The position numbers and the translations under genes were made by a program. From Suillus spraguei (Eukaryota; Basidiomycota; Agaricomycetes; Boletales; Suillaceae), in the NCBI GenBank assembly GCA_016800925.1, contig JABCPU010000018.1, forward strand, positions 1 to 64,000: a stretch of DNA of 64,000 bases. The letters run 5' to 3'. Numbering within the stretch: position 1 is the first letter of the stretch; every line of letters begins with the position of its first letter. The notes beneath the pieces were generated by a model. It was not told where the DNA came from and made no database searches. It saw nothing but the letters and a program-made list of their open reading frames with translations. Shown here piece by piece: positions 1-9,690 of this stretch.

Positions 1-974
1 GTGCGGTCAGCTGAAACACAGCTTGGACTTGAACTACACAAGGAGCTGTGAAATGAACCTAAGGTTAATATACACCAGAAAGATTTAAGAATAAACACAC
101 CATTACTCCCATTGTTTTGAATGAGAATGGTATCACAGCGGCCATAGGAAAACTCGCTGGAGGGGGGTTCAGCCTGCAACAGTTGACCAGGCATGATGGT
201 GCATTCATGGAAAGCTGAATGTAGCTGGATACAAAACTTGAACCAAGCATTCAAGAGTATCCGGCTGCTCTGCACATCAAGATCTCTGTGGTTGTTGATA
301 GTGAGGTAGTGGTAGAGAGCCTGTGAGAAGTCAACAAGGTCGTACAGCGTTTGCAATTGGGGTTGATGGTAACATCGAAGGCAATTTTTGCATCATCAGA
401 CACAATTCCTTTCAAGAAATGATTGCATACTGGGCATGGGGCATGTAGGTTTCATTGAGCATCTGGATTCACCTGAGAAATCCAAGCTAATGCTGGGTCT
501 ACTTCTGGACCAGCGACTTTGTCATCTTCTGTGAAAACTACATTAATAAGTGGGTCATTGCTGGTGCAATCAGAGACTGACACTGGCGATGAAGCCAGTA
601 GAGTGTATAGCTCAAAGAGATGGATTGTCTCCTCTCGATCAAGGATCTGTGTGATTTGTTGAATGAAATCCCTCTGTCGACTGGTCTTCTCGAAAGGATG
701 TTTGCAGTGGGTGATGAGAAGATGTTCAGAAACATCTGCTGAGTATTGAATGAGGGAGCTGACATGTGGGATTGCATGGGTGAAGCTCTGCATGAGCTCT
801 AATTTGGGGATGAAAAAGTCCTCCTTAGCTCCACCCTTTCCTCGTCGTGCCTCTGCATCAAGGATGGCTTGCTTATGGTTGTGAAAGTTGGAGAGTGCAG
901 TTGACATGTCCATGATCAATGTTTCAGTATGAACCAGATTTTGTGTGAGGTAAATGAAATCAGTCATTGCACGG

Positions 975-1921
975 TGTAAAGATACAACCTAACCTGGGCT
1001 GTAGATAAACTACCTCCTAAGTTAGTATGTGTGGTCTTGCGCTCCGTCTAGTCTGCTTCACTTGCAAGGCAAGAGTGTTCGACCCTAAAGGGGGATGCCT
1101 GTTAGTATGGTCAATTTCGAGTCAAACCAATGTGCGAATATAGCATCGTAGTCAGCAGTAAGTTGCCGTGGTCAGCGGTGATGCTGCCGGAACTAGTGTA
1201 GTAAGTAGTGGTACTAGCGTCGTTGAAACAAAGTCAGTAACAGTAGCGTCGAGCGAGCGGTGATGAGTGACAATATCAGTGGTTAAAGTTGCGAGCAGTG
1301 CAAAGAAACAGTAAAGAAGGCTGTGGTACTTTCAGTGGTAAAGTAGCAGTGCGTGAGAAGTTCAGTAAAAATAGCAATCAAGAGTCCAGCGGTAAAGGTG
1401 AAAGAGCGAGATTGATTAATGAGTGGTAATGAACTTTAAAGACTAAGTCTACTACTGGGTGGTTCCAGAGCTAGACACTAATCTTGACCTATAGTACGTG
1501 CAATGAGGTAAAATAAGGTACTGTATTGTGCGGGGTATGTGGTGCTTATATCCTAAATCATATGTATTCAGAATGCTCTAGGTGAGATCAGTAGTGCTCA
1601 AGTACAGTAACCGCCATATGTAAACATAGCGCAAGGCAGCTGTGGCATGAGGCGACATGTAATAAGACTTGCCATGGAATCAGTGATAATGAACATAAAA
1701 CAAACAATGCACCAAATGGAGCTATGCGGACATGGCAAGGACATGGGAGGACATCGGTATGTGGAATGTGGTGTGGCAATCGGTACGGTGTGCGGTAAGC
1801 ATGGGATGCCGCCGGAAGTGCTGAAGGGGTAAGATGGCCATGAACAAGTGGTAACTCCTATAGATGTGAGATGAGTGTCAAAAGATAGGGTTTTAAGCCT
1901 AGCGCCAATATGTTCGTCACA
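975..1921 (-). mobile_element. LTR-like element A1 (solo LTR) inside the transposase
   Basis: This 947-bp segment starts TGTGACGAAC and ends ATCTTTACA on the minus strand, the TG...CA form typical of LTRs. It is flanked by the 4-bp direct repeat ACGG (971-974 and 1922-1925). It is an inverted, diverged copy of 4188-5150 over its whole length. It contains no retroelement protein, so a solo LTR or a short non-autonomous LTR element is the simplest reading. Excising it with one ACGG joins the transposase codons in frame (...VVR-AMTDFIYL). Confidence 0.8.
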
Positions 1922-2356
1922 ACGGACCACACAAATGAATGCAGAATTTACAGTTCCCCACATTGTAGATACTATGGTGCGCTGGATATCACGATGCTCT
2001 CTGCCAGTCATTTGCTTGACATGCGACACACCTGATGCAAAATGATGCACACCCACACACTTATGCTGACTCCAAGATTGTAAATTGAGCTTGTGTCCCA
2101 TGACTTCCTTGACCCACTTTAAAAACGTGGTCAAAGAAAAACTTGTGCAGGGCATGAAGAATTTCTGGGGTGAGAAACTTAGCTGGATTTGCATGCTTCC
2201 AGTCTCTCCAGAATGGTAGGTGGACACCACTCAAATGCAACTTCTTTGCCTCTTTAAGGAAGCTGTAGAGATCCCACGGATCGACTCTATTGCAGAGCTT
2301 GCAGATGAGTTCATATGTATCGACTCCATTGCATGGAGGATATGCCATCGCGTCCC

Positions 2357-4028
2357 TGTTAAGACCATACTCAAGGGGTAAAAGATCTGAAGGGCTTTGG
2401 CCTCAGTTCATACACTGTGCCCCTTTCCCAAGTATTGCCCCTTATTTCAGAGGGAAGATATACATCCGAGGGTCCATAGGTGGTTGTGTGATGGATCCGG
2501 ACGTCCAAAGGTTATCCAGAACATAGGAATGGAATGAGGTATAAGGCTAGTCTCAGAACAATGTAGCGAACAAAGTCACGCTGACCATGAAAGTGCCGTT
2601 TTACACAGGTGTCTCATTACTGTCTACAGTGGCTACCGAGAAAACCCCTATAGCGAGCATTACCCCTTTTCACTTCGCTGGTACCGTTTTCGCTCTGTGG
2701 ATCCTTGCCCCTTACTGAATCTCGCTACTGATGTCCTCCTGTCCATTCCATTTCTGTCTAAGATCCATTGGTGCGTAGCATATTCATTTCTGCCGTTACT
2801 AAAGCTACGGCAAGACTCACCTTACCTTCCGTGACACTGCTTGCTCGCTGCGTGCCTCTTAGCTAAATATCTCTATCTTGCTACCGTTCTCGCTATGTAT
2901 TCCGGCCGTTCACGGCACATGTTAAAAAGGACTCTTTGCACATTCCGGTACTTTTACTTTTCCCTCTATGGTACACACAGTACTTAGGAATTGTCACCAC
3001 TACTGTCTCTAACGGAATAAAGTCTTTCGCCGAAGTCACTGTCTCTTAAGAATTGTTTTACTGCTGCACGCACCACCGCTCTTTACCGCTTTCCCACGCT
3101 TCACTGCTTGCGCTACGCTTTCCCACGCTTCACCGCTTGTTTTACCGCCAGTTTCCCACACCTTACCGCAGTTTTACCGCATGCACTACTGCAGTTTTAC
3201 CGCACGCACTACCGCAGTTTTACCACTTTCGCTACCGCTTGTCTACCGCTTTCCTGCGCTTACCGCTAGTTTTACCGCTAGTTTCCCATGGACTGGAGGT
3301 CACCACTAGCATCTCGCTACCTCCGATGGCAGTCTTGCACCATAGGTTGGGCAATATTGAACTATACTAACTTAGCATTCCCTTTAGGGTCAAACGTTCT
3401 TGCCTTCGCAAGTGAAGCAGACTAGGTAGAGCACAAGACTTGCATACTAGTTTAGGCCGTGGTTCATCTACAGCCTAGGCTAGACTGTATCTTTACAACA
3501 AGTTCCTTGACTAGAAACTAACTAATGGAGGTAGACTACCTGAAGGTAGAGTCAGAGATGTGGACTATAGGAATCAATCCTAAGTCTCAGAAGATGACTA
3601 GAGTCAAAAGTAACTCAAGTTTAGAGGAACAGAATGAGCAGAATTTAAGATGATATTTGAACTAAGATGGAGATTTACAAGTGGTTTATATACTGTAAGT
3701 AACTGGCACGGATAATCAACGAGTCTGGGACTGAGGGCTATGTACAAAGTCTAACAGAAGTCTATTAGTAAAAGCACAGTGGATCAGTAAGCATGAATTG
3801 GAAATGAAGCATAGGTAACGGATCAGTAAGCAGGATGGAAATATACATAGCCAGAATGACAGACACAGGAAATATACCAAAAGGAGATAGACACTGGGTT
3901 AATAGTGGTGATAGAAGTCGAGATGTAAGAAGGTTCGGATGGGTGGTCCAGATTGGATCTGTGGACCAGATGGAAGCAGAATTGATTGGATCTGATCAGA
4001 TTGGAGATCAGAAGTATGGTATATGACA
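2357..4028 (+). mobile_element. LTR-like element B1, carrying nested element A3
   Basis: The element begins TGTTAAGACC and ends GGTATATGACA. Its flanks are GTCCC (2352-2356) and GTCCT (4029-4033), a 5-bp target duplication with one transition. The outer parts (2357-2561 and 3502-4028) match 6830-7598 in the same orientation, including the junction-proximal end AGAAGTATGGTATATGACA. Without the nested insertion it is about 730 bp long. It carries no recognisable protein. It interrupts the Plavaka transposase, and removal with one duplication rejoins the codons ...EFQD-AMAYPP in frame. Confidence 0.75.
2562..3497 (+). mobile_element. LTR-like element A3 nested inside element B1
   Basis: It starts TGTAGCGAAC and ends TGTATCTTTACA, with ACAA duplicated on both sides (2558-2561 and 3498-3501). 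The last 150 bp or so closely match the ends of A1, A2 and A4 (the shared block contains CTTTAGGGTCAAAC and GTGAAGCAGACTAG). The first part differs from A1/A2, so it is a diverged subfamily member. Its middle (about 3060-3290) is full of degenerate TTTACCGC and TTTCCCACGC motifs. Its position inside B1 dates it as younger than B1. Confidence 0.78.
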
Positions 4029-4187
4029 GTCCTGAAACTCCTTCTGAGTGGCTGTAGTGATGGGAGATGAGTTCTTTGAAACACATGCGATCATGAGCTG
4101 TTCAGGAAGATCAGAAATATGGCTGATGAGGGAGTGAAGCAAAAATGTCTATGTGCTGAAGGATTGACCATGAATTCACCGATGTGT

Positions 4188-5150
4188 TGTAATGAACATA
4201 TTGGTGCTGGGCTTAAAACCCCACCTTTTGACACTCGTCTCACGTCTACAGGAGTTACCACTTATCCATGGCTGTCTTACCCCTTTAGCATTACTGGTGG
4301 CATTCCACATTTACCGCACACCGTACCGACTACCGCACCACATTCCACGTACTGATGTCCTCCCATGTCCTTGCCGCGTCTGCATAGCTCCATTTGGTGC
4401 GTCGTTTGTTTTATGTTCGTTATCACTGATTCCATGGCAAGCCTTATTACATGTTGCCTTGTGCCGCAGTGCCTCGCGCTATGTTTACTTATGGCAGTTA
4501 CTACACTCCAGCGCTACTAATCTCGCCTAGAGTATTCTGAGTACATATGATTTAGGATATAAGCACCGTGTACCCCGCACAATAGAAGTACCTGATTTTA
4601 CACCATTGCATGTACTATAGGTCAGGATTATTGTCTAGCTCTGGATCTACCCAGTAGTGGACATAGTCTTTAAAGTTTCCTTATCGCTCATTAATCTATC
4701 ACACTCATTCTCCGTTACCACTGGCATACTGCTGGACTTTGACTGTTACTTTGACTGAACTTCTCACGCACCGCTACTTTACCGCTGAAAGTACTGCGGA
4801 CTTCTTTACTGTTTCTTTGCACCGCTCGCAACCTTACCACTACCGCTGATACTATTGCTTGACATCGCTCGCTCGACACAACTGTTTCTGACTATATCTC
4901 GACCACGGTAGCACCACTACACACAATGCTAGTTCCGGCGGCATCATTGCTGACCGCGGCAACTTGCCGCTGACCACGACACTTCTTTCGCACATAAGTT
5001 TGACTCGAACTTGACCATACTAATAGGCATCCACCTTTAGGGTCAAACACTCTTGTTCTCACAAGTGAAGCAGACTAGATGAAGCGCAAGACTCACATAC
5101 TAACTTAGGAGGTAGTTTATCTACGGCCCAGGTTAGGTTGGATCTTTACA
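4188..5150 (+). mobile_element. LTR-like element A2 (solo LTR) inside the transposase
   Basis: This 963-bp element starts TGTAATGAAC and ends GGATCTTTACA on the plus strand, flanked by GTGT at 4184-4187 and 5151-5154. It is the inverted counterpart of A1. Both copies can be read through long open stretches containing LPCPC and SLIPWQ, but these open frames are not a recognised protein. The insertion splits the Plavaka transposase between the segments ...KIAAH and IGEFMVNPS. Confidence 0.8.
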
Positions 5151-6312
5151 GTGTGCAGCAATTTTGAGTTTTGAGCAGACAAGGTTGACACATTTGTGCC
5201 ACAAGCGTGTCTGAAGAAGGGTCTGATAGTCCGAGTTGACGAGGAACTTTGGTATCGGCATAAATGTGACACATCGCCACACGTGTGATGTAGCTTTCAT
5301 TCAGACATTGGATTGGATATTTCCAATGGTCATGAATAATGGGTGCATTTCTAGTGCACCAGTGTGTTGTGTGACAGGAGTCTTATCTGAAGCAGTGATA
5401 ATTGGTACAATAGTAGCACCCTCAGGAACTTGGTCCTATGACATTTAAGGATCAGCAATGCAACTAGGAATGAAAATAAATGCATGCCTGTATATTCCAT
5501 GCATCATCCGATGTCCAGAACTCTCTGATTTTGCATTCTCGTCCAGTGTGGATAAGGTGAGGATTGTAGCACATATGATTTGCATATACTGGGTTGGAAA
5601 AAAGCTGCTTCACAACTTCTAAACCATTTCTCCAGATAAGGTGAATCAGCTGCTCTCTCATAACCCCTCAGACGCAACTCAGTACACTGCCATTTTGGTC
5701 CACATCCAGGAAGTTGCTCCAAGTAATAGAATAACTCATCCTTCAACTTGAACTGTGACATGGAACAGATGCTTGTCAGATCAAGATACTAGAATTGACA
5801 TGGACGGACCCATTCCAACTTCAGGAACTGCTCGATCTGAGTCTGTGAGAGATTTTCAACTAAAAACTTCACAAGTGACCATTCTTCTGGGCTGTCAAAT
5901 GGTGACCATGGGTTTACATTGCGTTCAGGCTGAAGATAATGATCCTGCATGTCTTGAAACAGATTACATGGAGGCGGATGTTCTGGGAGAACATAGTGGT
6001 ATCCAGATTTGGGATGGTATTGTGCACTTGCATTAGTTTCTGGCACTTGCTTTAATCCTTTGGGTGCAGGGAGTGTCATGTTTTGATGATAACATGATCA
6101 ATTAAGATGGTCCACAACTGCTTCATGTGAATCAAAGTGGTCGTTGCACAGTGGGCAAGACATGCTGTCAACATCAATCCTAATACTGGGATCAGTGTCA
6201 GGCCTCGTGCTGGTATAGTAAGTAGCAGTAAAACTTCCAATGACACAGCTAACCTTGAATGGGCGCCATCAATATCATAGGTAGATCCTTAAAAGAATCC
6301 AGGACTGAATGG

Positions 6313-6654
6313 TGTAAAGATACAATCTAGCCTGGGCTGTAGATGAACCACGGCCTAAGCTAGTATGTGAGTCTTGCGCTCTACCTAGTCTGCTTCACTT
6401 GCGAAGGCAAGAACATTCAACCCTAAAGGGAATGCTAAGTGAATATAGTTTGATAATGCCCAACCTGTGGTGTGAGAATGCCGTTGGAGGTAGCAAGATG
6501 CTAGTGGTGACCTCTGGTCCTTGGGAAACTAGCAGCAAAACTAGCGGTAAGCGTGGGAATGCGGTAGGCAAGCAGTAGTGCAAGCGGTAAAACTGTGGTA
6601 AGGCATGGGAAACTGGCAGTAAAACAAGCAGCGAAGCATAGTGATGAAGCGCGG
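6313..6654 (-). mobile_element. Truncated LTR-like element A4
   Basis: The minus strand ends with the family terminus ATCTTTACA at 6313. The next 340 bp match the 3' third of element A3 (CTTTAGGGT block, TACCTCC and CCCACGC motifs). The other two thirds are missing: at 6655 the sequence changes directly into the 5' end of an element B copy. The lost part could have been removed by recombination between nested LTRs. Confidence 0.65.
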
Positions 6655-7598
6655 TGTTAAGACCGTACTCAAGGGGTGAAAGATCTGAAGGGCTTTGGCC
6701 TCAGTTCGTGCACTGTGCCCCTTGTCCGAGTAATGCCCCTTATTTCAGAGAGGAGATATATGTCCGAAGATCCAGAAGGAGTTGCATAGCGGATCCGGAT
6801 GTCTGAAGGTATTGGATATGGTACGTCCATGTTAAGACCGTACTCAAAGGTAGAGAGATCCAAAGGGCTTTGGCCTCAGTTCGTGCACTGTGCCCCTTTC
6901 TCGAGTAATGCCCCTTATTTCAGGGAGAAGTTATTCGTCCGAAGATCTGGAAGGAGTTGTGTGATGGATCCGGGTGTCCAAAGGTATCGGATATGATACA
7001 TCCGAAGGTTATTTGGAACGTAAGAATAGAACAAAGATTGAGGCTAGCTTCAGAATGAGTTCCTAACTAGAAACTAACAGAGGTAGACTATCCGAAGATA
7101 GAGTCGGAGATTTAGACTATAGGAATCAATCCTAAGTCTCGGAAGGTGACTTAGAGCAGAAAGTGGCTTAAGTCTGGAGGAAGCAGAATGAGTAGAATCT
7201 AAGATGATATTCAAACTAAGGTTCTATGGAGATTTACAAGTGGTTTATATACTGTAAGTATCTGAGACGGATAATCAACAGGTCCGGGACCAAGGGCTAT
7301 GTATGAAGTGTAACGGAAGTCTATTAGTTAATGCACAGCGGATCAGTAAGCACAAATCGGAAATGAACACAGGTAACGGATCAGTGACGTAGGAGGGAAA
7401 TATACATAGTCTGAATACCGGAAACAGGAGGAATGACGAAAGGAGATAGATGCGGATATACACAAGGGAGTTAAGGTGCGAGAAGTGAGCACATTCGGAT
7501 GGGTGGTCCGGACAGGATCTGTGGACCGGACGGATATGGAATCGATCGGATCTGATCGGATATGGTCGGATCTGAGATTAGAAGTATGGTATATGACA
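6655..7598 (+). mobile_element. LTR-like element B2 with duplicated 5' end
   Basis: TGTTAAGACCGTACTCAA occurs twice, at 6655 and 6830. The 175 bp that follow the first copy are repeated with divergence after the second, up to the YGGATCCGG and GGTAT stretches. From 6830 on, the element matches B1 to the same terminus at 7598. No clean target duplication is visible: CGCGG lies before 6655 and GTGGC after 7598. It abuts truncated A4 on the left and a truncated Harbinger-like transposase on the right, so this is a rearranged junction rather than a simple insertion. Confidence 0.6.
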
Positions 7599-8130
7599 GT
7601 GGCCAAGTCAATTAAGAAAGATAGCAAGTTGCACTGCAACTGGAATTTGGGGATTGTTGGATTGATTGTGGAAAATAGGGTGATTAATGATCTGATCAAG
7701 GATATCATCAAAAATCTCGGGAAGAACATGTAGCTTCTTCTTGAATAAGTCGGGGTGATGATCAGCAAATTGATCAAGGAGTTGGATCTGGGGGGCTCGC
7801 ATAGGGGGCTGAGTTGGAGGGTGTTACTTCTACCTCTTCCCGAAGAGTAGTAAGGGAGCCAATAAGATGGATGAATTTCTGATGAATTTCAATGGACATG
7901 TCGGAATTATCAGAGCCATCAGAAGAGTCGGACATGTAGGGGGACATAGGGGAGAGTGGTGATGGGGATCTGATGACTCTGTCATCAGAGATAGAAGAGG
8001 AATCAGAGTCAGAGATTTCGTCATCTGCCATGGCATGCTCAGCCCAGGCTCTGGCTACATCTAGAGTAGCAGTATCTATTTCATTAAGCAGTTGCTGATG
8101 TTGAGATTGGCAAGGCATAGCAGCTGTCAC
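7599..8130 (-). pseudogene. Harbinger-like (PIF/DDE_Tnp_4) transposase, N-terminal fragment
   Basis: On the minus strand an acidic, Ser/Asp-rich N-terminal region (8130-7774; SDSDSSSISDD) is followed, in a shifted frame, by LLDQF..HHPDLFKKKLHVLPEIFDDILDQI and HPIFHNQSNNPQIPVAVQLAIFL. The latter matches the conserved start of basidiomycete DDE superfamily endonucleases (F..LV..I..HPVF.N.S.N.Q.PV..QLAI.L). A stop follows, and after LGHC the sequence runs straight into element B2, so the catalytic DDE part is absent. It is a truncated, frameshifted relic. The family call comes from remembered motifs. Confidence 0.65.
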
Positions 8131-8298
8131 TTGTTATCATGATTGACGGACTAATCTGATCTAAGCGATATTTAAGCGGAGATTTAAGTGGAGCTTCAAA
8201 TTTGGCAGTCTGTTTCCATTTGCTGTACTACACAATGAGCTTGACCAACCCTCACCCTGCCACGGCCATGTTCTGCTCTCAGGATGTGCGTCATCATT

Positions 8299-8548
8299 CC
8301 AGCGCACCTTCATCTAATGCATCTCCACATACTAATAGGTGGTACGTGGTGCCAGGCTCCAGCGCATCTTCATCTAACACATCTCCACATACTAATAGGC
8401 AGTGTGTGGTGCCAGGCTCCAACGCATCTTCATCTAACGCATCTCCACATACTAATAGGCGGTGCGTGGTGCCGGGCTCCAATGCATCTTCATCTAATGC
8501 ATCCCCACATACTAATAGGTGGTGCTGGGCTCCAGCGCATCTTCATAC
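8299..8548 (+). repeat. 60-bp minisatellite, about four copies
   Basis: Units beginning at about 8301, 8361, 8421 and 8481 share the pattern GCATCTTCATCTAAYGCATC...CACATACTAATAGG...GTGGTGCC.GGCTCCA, with a shortened fifth start near 8534. The unit is 60 bp (20 codons), so open reading frames run through it in several frames on both strands (for example SSNASPHTNR..VVPGS). The units differ at several positions. There are no unique spacers. Coding is possible but not supported. Confidence 0.85.
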
Positions 8549-9055
8549 ACCGTGGCGATGGTGATGCTCTACCATTTTCTCCAACACAACACCGTTTTCC
8601 AAGTCCCACAAACATCTTATCACTCAGTGACATCTTTTTACCATTCTAGATTTTATTACAATAGTTCTTTGTTTGCTAGCTACCAAATATATGAACTTGG
8701 TGTTTTATTTTGTGCGCATATGCGTCTAACCCTAACCCTAGCATTGGGACTTTGAGAAATTGAAGCACATCTGAAGCGCATAGTATTTCGAACGGAGTTT
8801 GAATTTGGCTTTTCAAGCGGATTTTCAGAATGTTTCAAAGCATCTTTCAGAGCGATTCAGAACCGTTTCAGAACATTTCAGAAGGTTCAGAATTTTACTT
8901 TGAATACCATTATGGGATCAATGTGATGCAGGCACCATTATGCATAAAGGGAAGCCTATCGAGGGTTTAGCGTCAGCCATGCATAACCAAGATGACTCTA
9001 GTTAGCCATAGTTATGCATCACCTTGCCACGAACAGGTGATTTAGGATGTCCCGT

Positions 9056-9690
9056 GAGTCATCAAGTGGAACAGTTAAAGGCTTTAGCCTGGCTAGTGTG
9101 GTTACCACAACAGAATAAAAATCTGTTTCTCTTGGACCACGCAGGTTCGAAACCTGCTGAACTACAGTCTTTTTTCTATCGGAACACACTTTGGCATTCA
9201 TTCATGGATGGTTTCTTTAGAAGTTCATCATAACTAGTCTTTGCCACAACAGAATTAAAATCTGTTTCTATCGGACTGTGCAGGTTCAAAACCTGCCGAC
9301 GATGAGGTTTTTTTCTATCGGAACACACCTTGACATTCACTCATGGATGGATTCTTTAAAGGTTCTGTGCAACTGGTCTTGGCCAGGTTGCCACAACAGA
9401 ATCAAAATCTGTCTCTTGGACTGTACAGGTTTGAAACCTGTAGACGACAAGGTTTTTTCTATCAGAACCCAAACACACATTAATATTCACTTGTGATAGT
9501 TTCTTTGGAATTTCACCGTAGCTGGTCTTAGCCTGATGGTTACCACAGCAGAATCAAAATCTGTTTCTCGTCGACTGTGTAGCCTCGAAATCTGCCAATG
9601 ACAACGTTTCTTTTTGTATCGGAACACACCTTGAAACTCACGGATGGTTTCCTTAGAGGACCATCTTAACTGGTCTTAGCCCCTGTGCAA
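9056..9690 (+). repeat. tRNA-like tandem array 1 (four units plus a partial)
   Basis: Units of about 139-154 bp contain, in order: a TTAGCC..G.GGTTACCAC stretch resembling a D arm/box A; the hairpin ACAGAATCAAAATCTGT, whose 7-base loop has T at position 33 and CAA in the anticodon place; a long variable region; and a T-arm GCAGGTTCGAAACCTGC (box B, GGTTCGAAACC). These are followed by a T-run (TTTTTTCTATCGGAACACA) and a linker. T-arm copies start near 9141, 9280, 9425 and 9579. The presumed acceptor strands do not pair, so these are not ordinary tRNA genes. A tRNA-Leu/Ser-derived (SINE-like) tandem repeat fits best. Confidence 0.75.

Larger units (their letters stand above)
1..6190 (-). pseudogene. 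Plavaka-type (CACTA-like) DNA transposase, broken by LTR insertions
   Basis: Reading the minus strand, pieces of one transposase appear in the correct order. First comes an N-terminal C2H2-like zinc finger (about 6170-6110, motif CPLCNDHF). It is followed by the NPWSPF segment (about 5950), the GNIQS..RMKATSHAWRC core (5340-5250), the SGVH.PFWRDW and FLTPE.LH..HKFFFDH core (about 2260-2130), GVxHFxSGVSHVKQMTGREHRDIQRT (2060-1980), DFIYL.QN.VHTE (about 960-920) and RGKGGAKEDFFIPKLEL. The C-terminal part continues to base 1 with stops. The coding line is interrupted at 975-1921, 2357-4028 and 4188-5150 by LTR-like elements. Removing each element with one target duplication rejoins the frame. 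Independent frameshifts and stops (for example near 4100 and 2150) show it is dead. The family assignment comes from remembered Plavaka motifs. The element probably extends beyond the left edge of the window. Confidence 0.85.

Noticed and set aside
4188..4530. Open frames inside the LTR-like elements as a gene (PHHIPRTDVLPCPC...)
   Set aside because: The same frame in A1 and A2 reflects the repeat itself. It has no start or domain support and is not kept in A3.
8299..8548. Possible CRISPR-like array
   Set aside because: The whole 60-bp unit repeats, with no constant-repeat/unique-spacer pattern, and the genome is eukaryotic.
8726..8741. Telomere-like run CTAACCCTAACCCTAG
   Set aside because: Only about two and a half TTAGGG-type units. 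Too short to call an interstitial telomere.
9056..9690. Cluster of functional tRNA-Leu(CAA) genes
   Set aside because: The anticodon and T arms look right, but no acceptor stem can be formed and the D arm is irregular or missing in unit 2. Kept as tRNA-like repeats.
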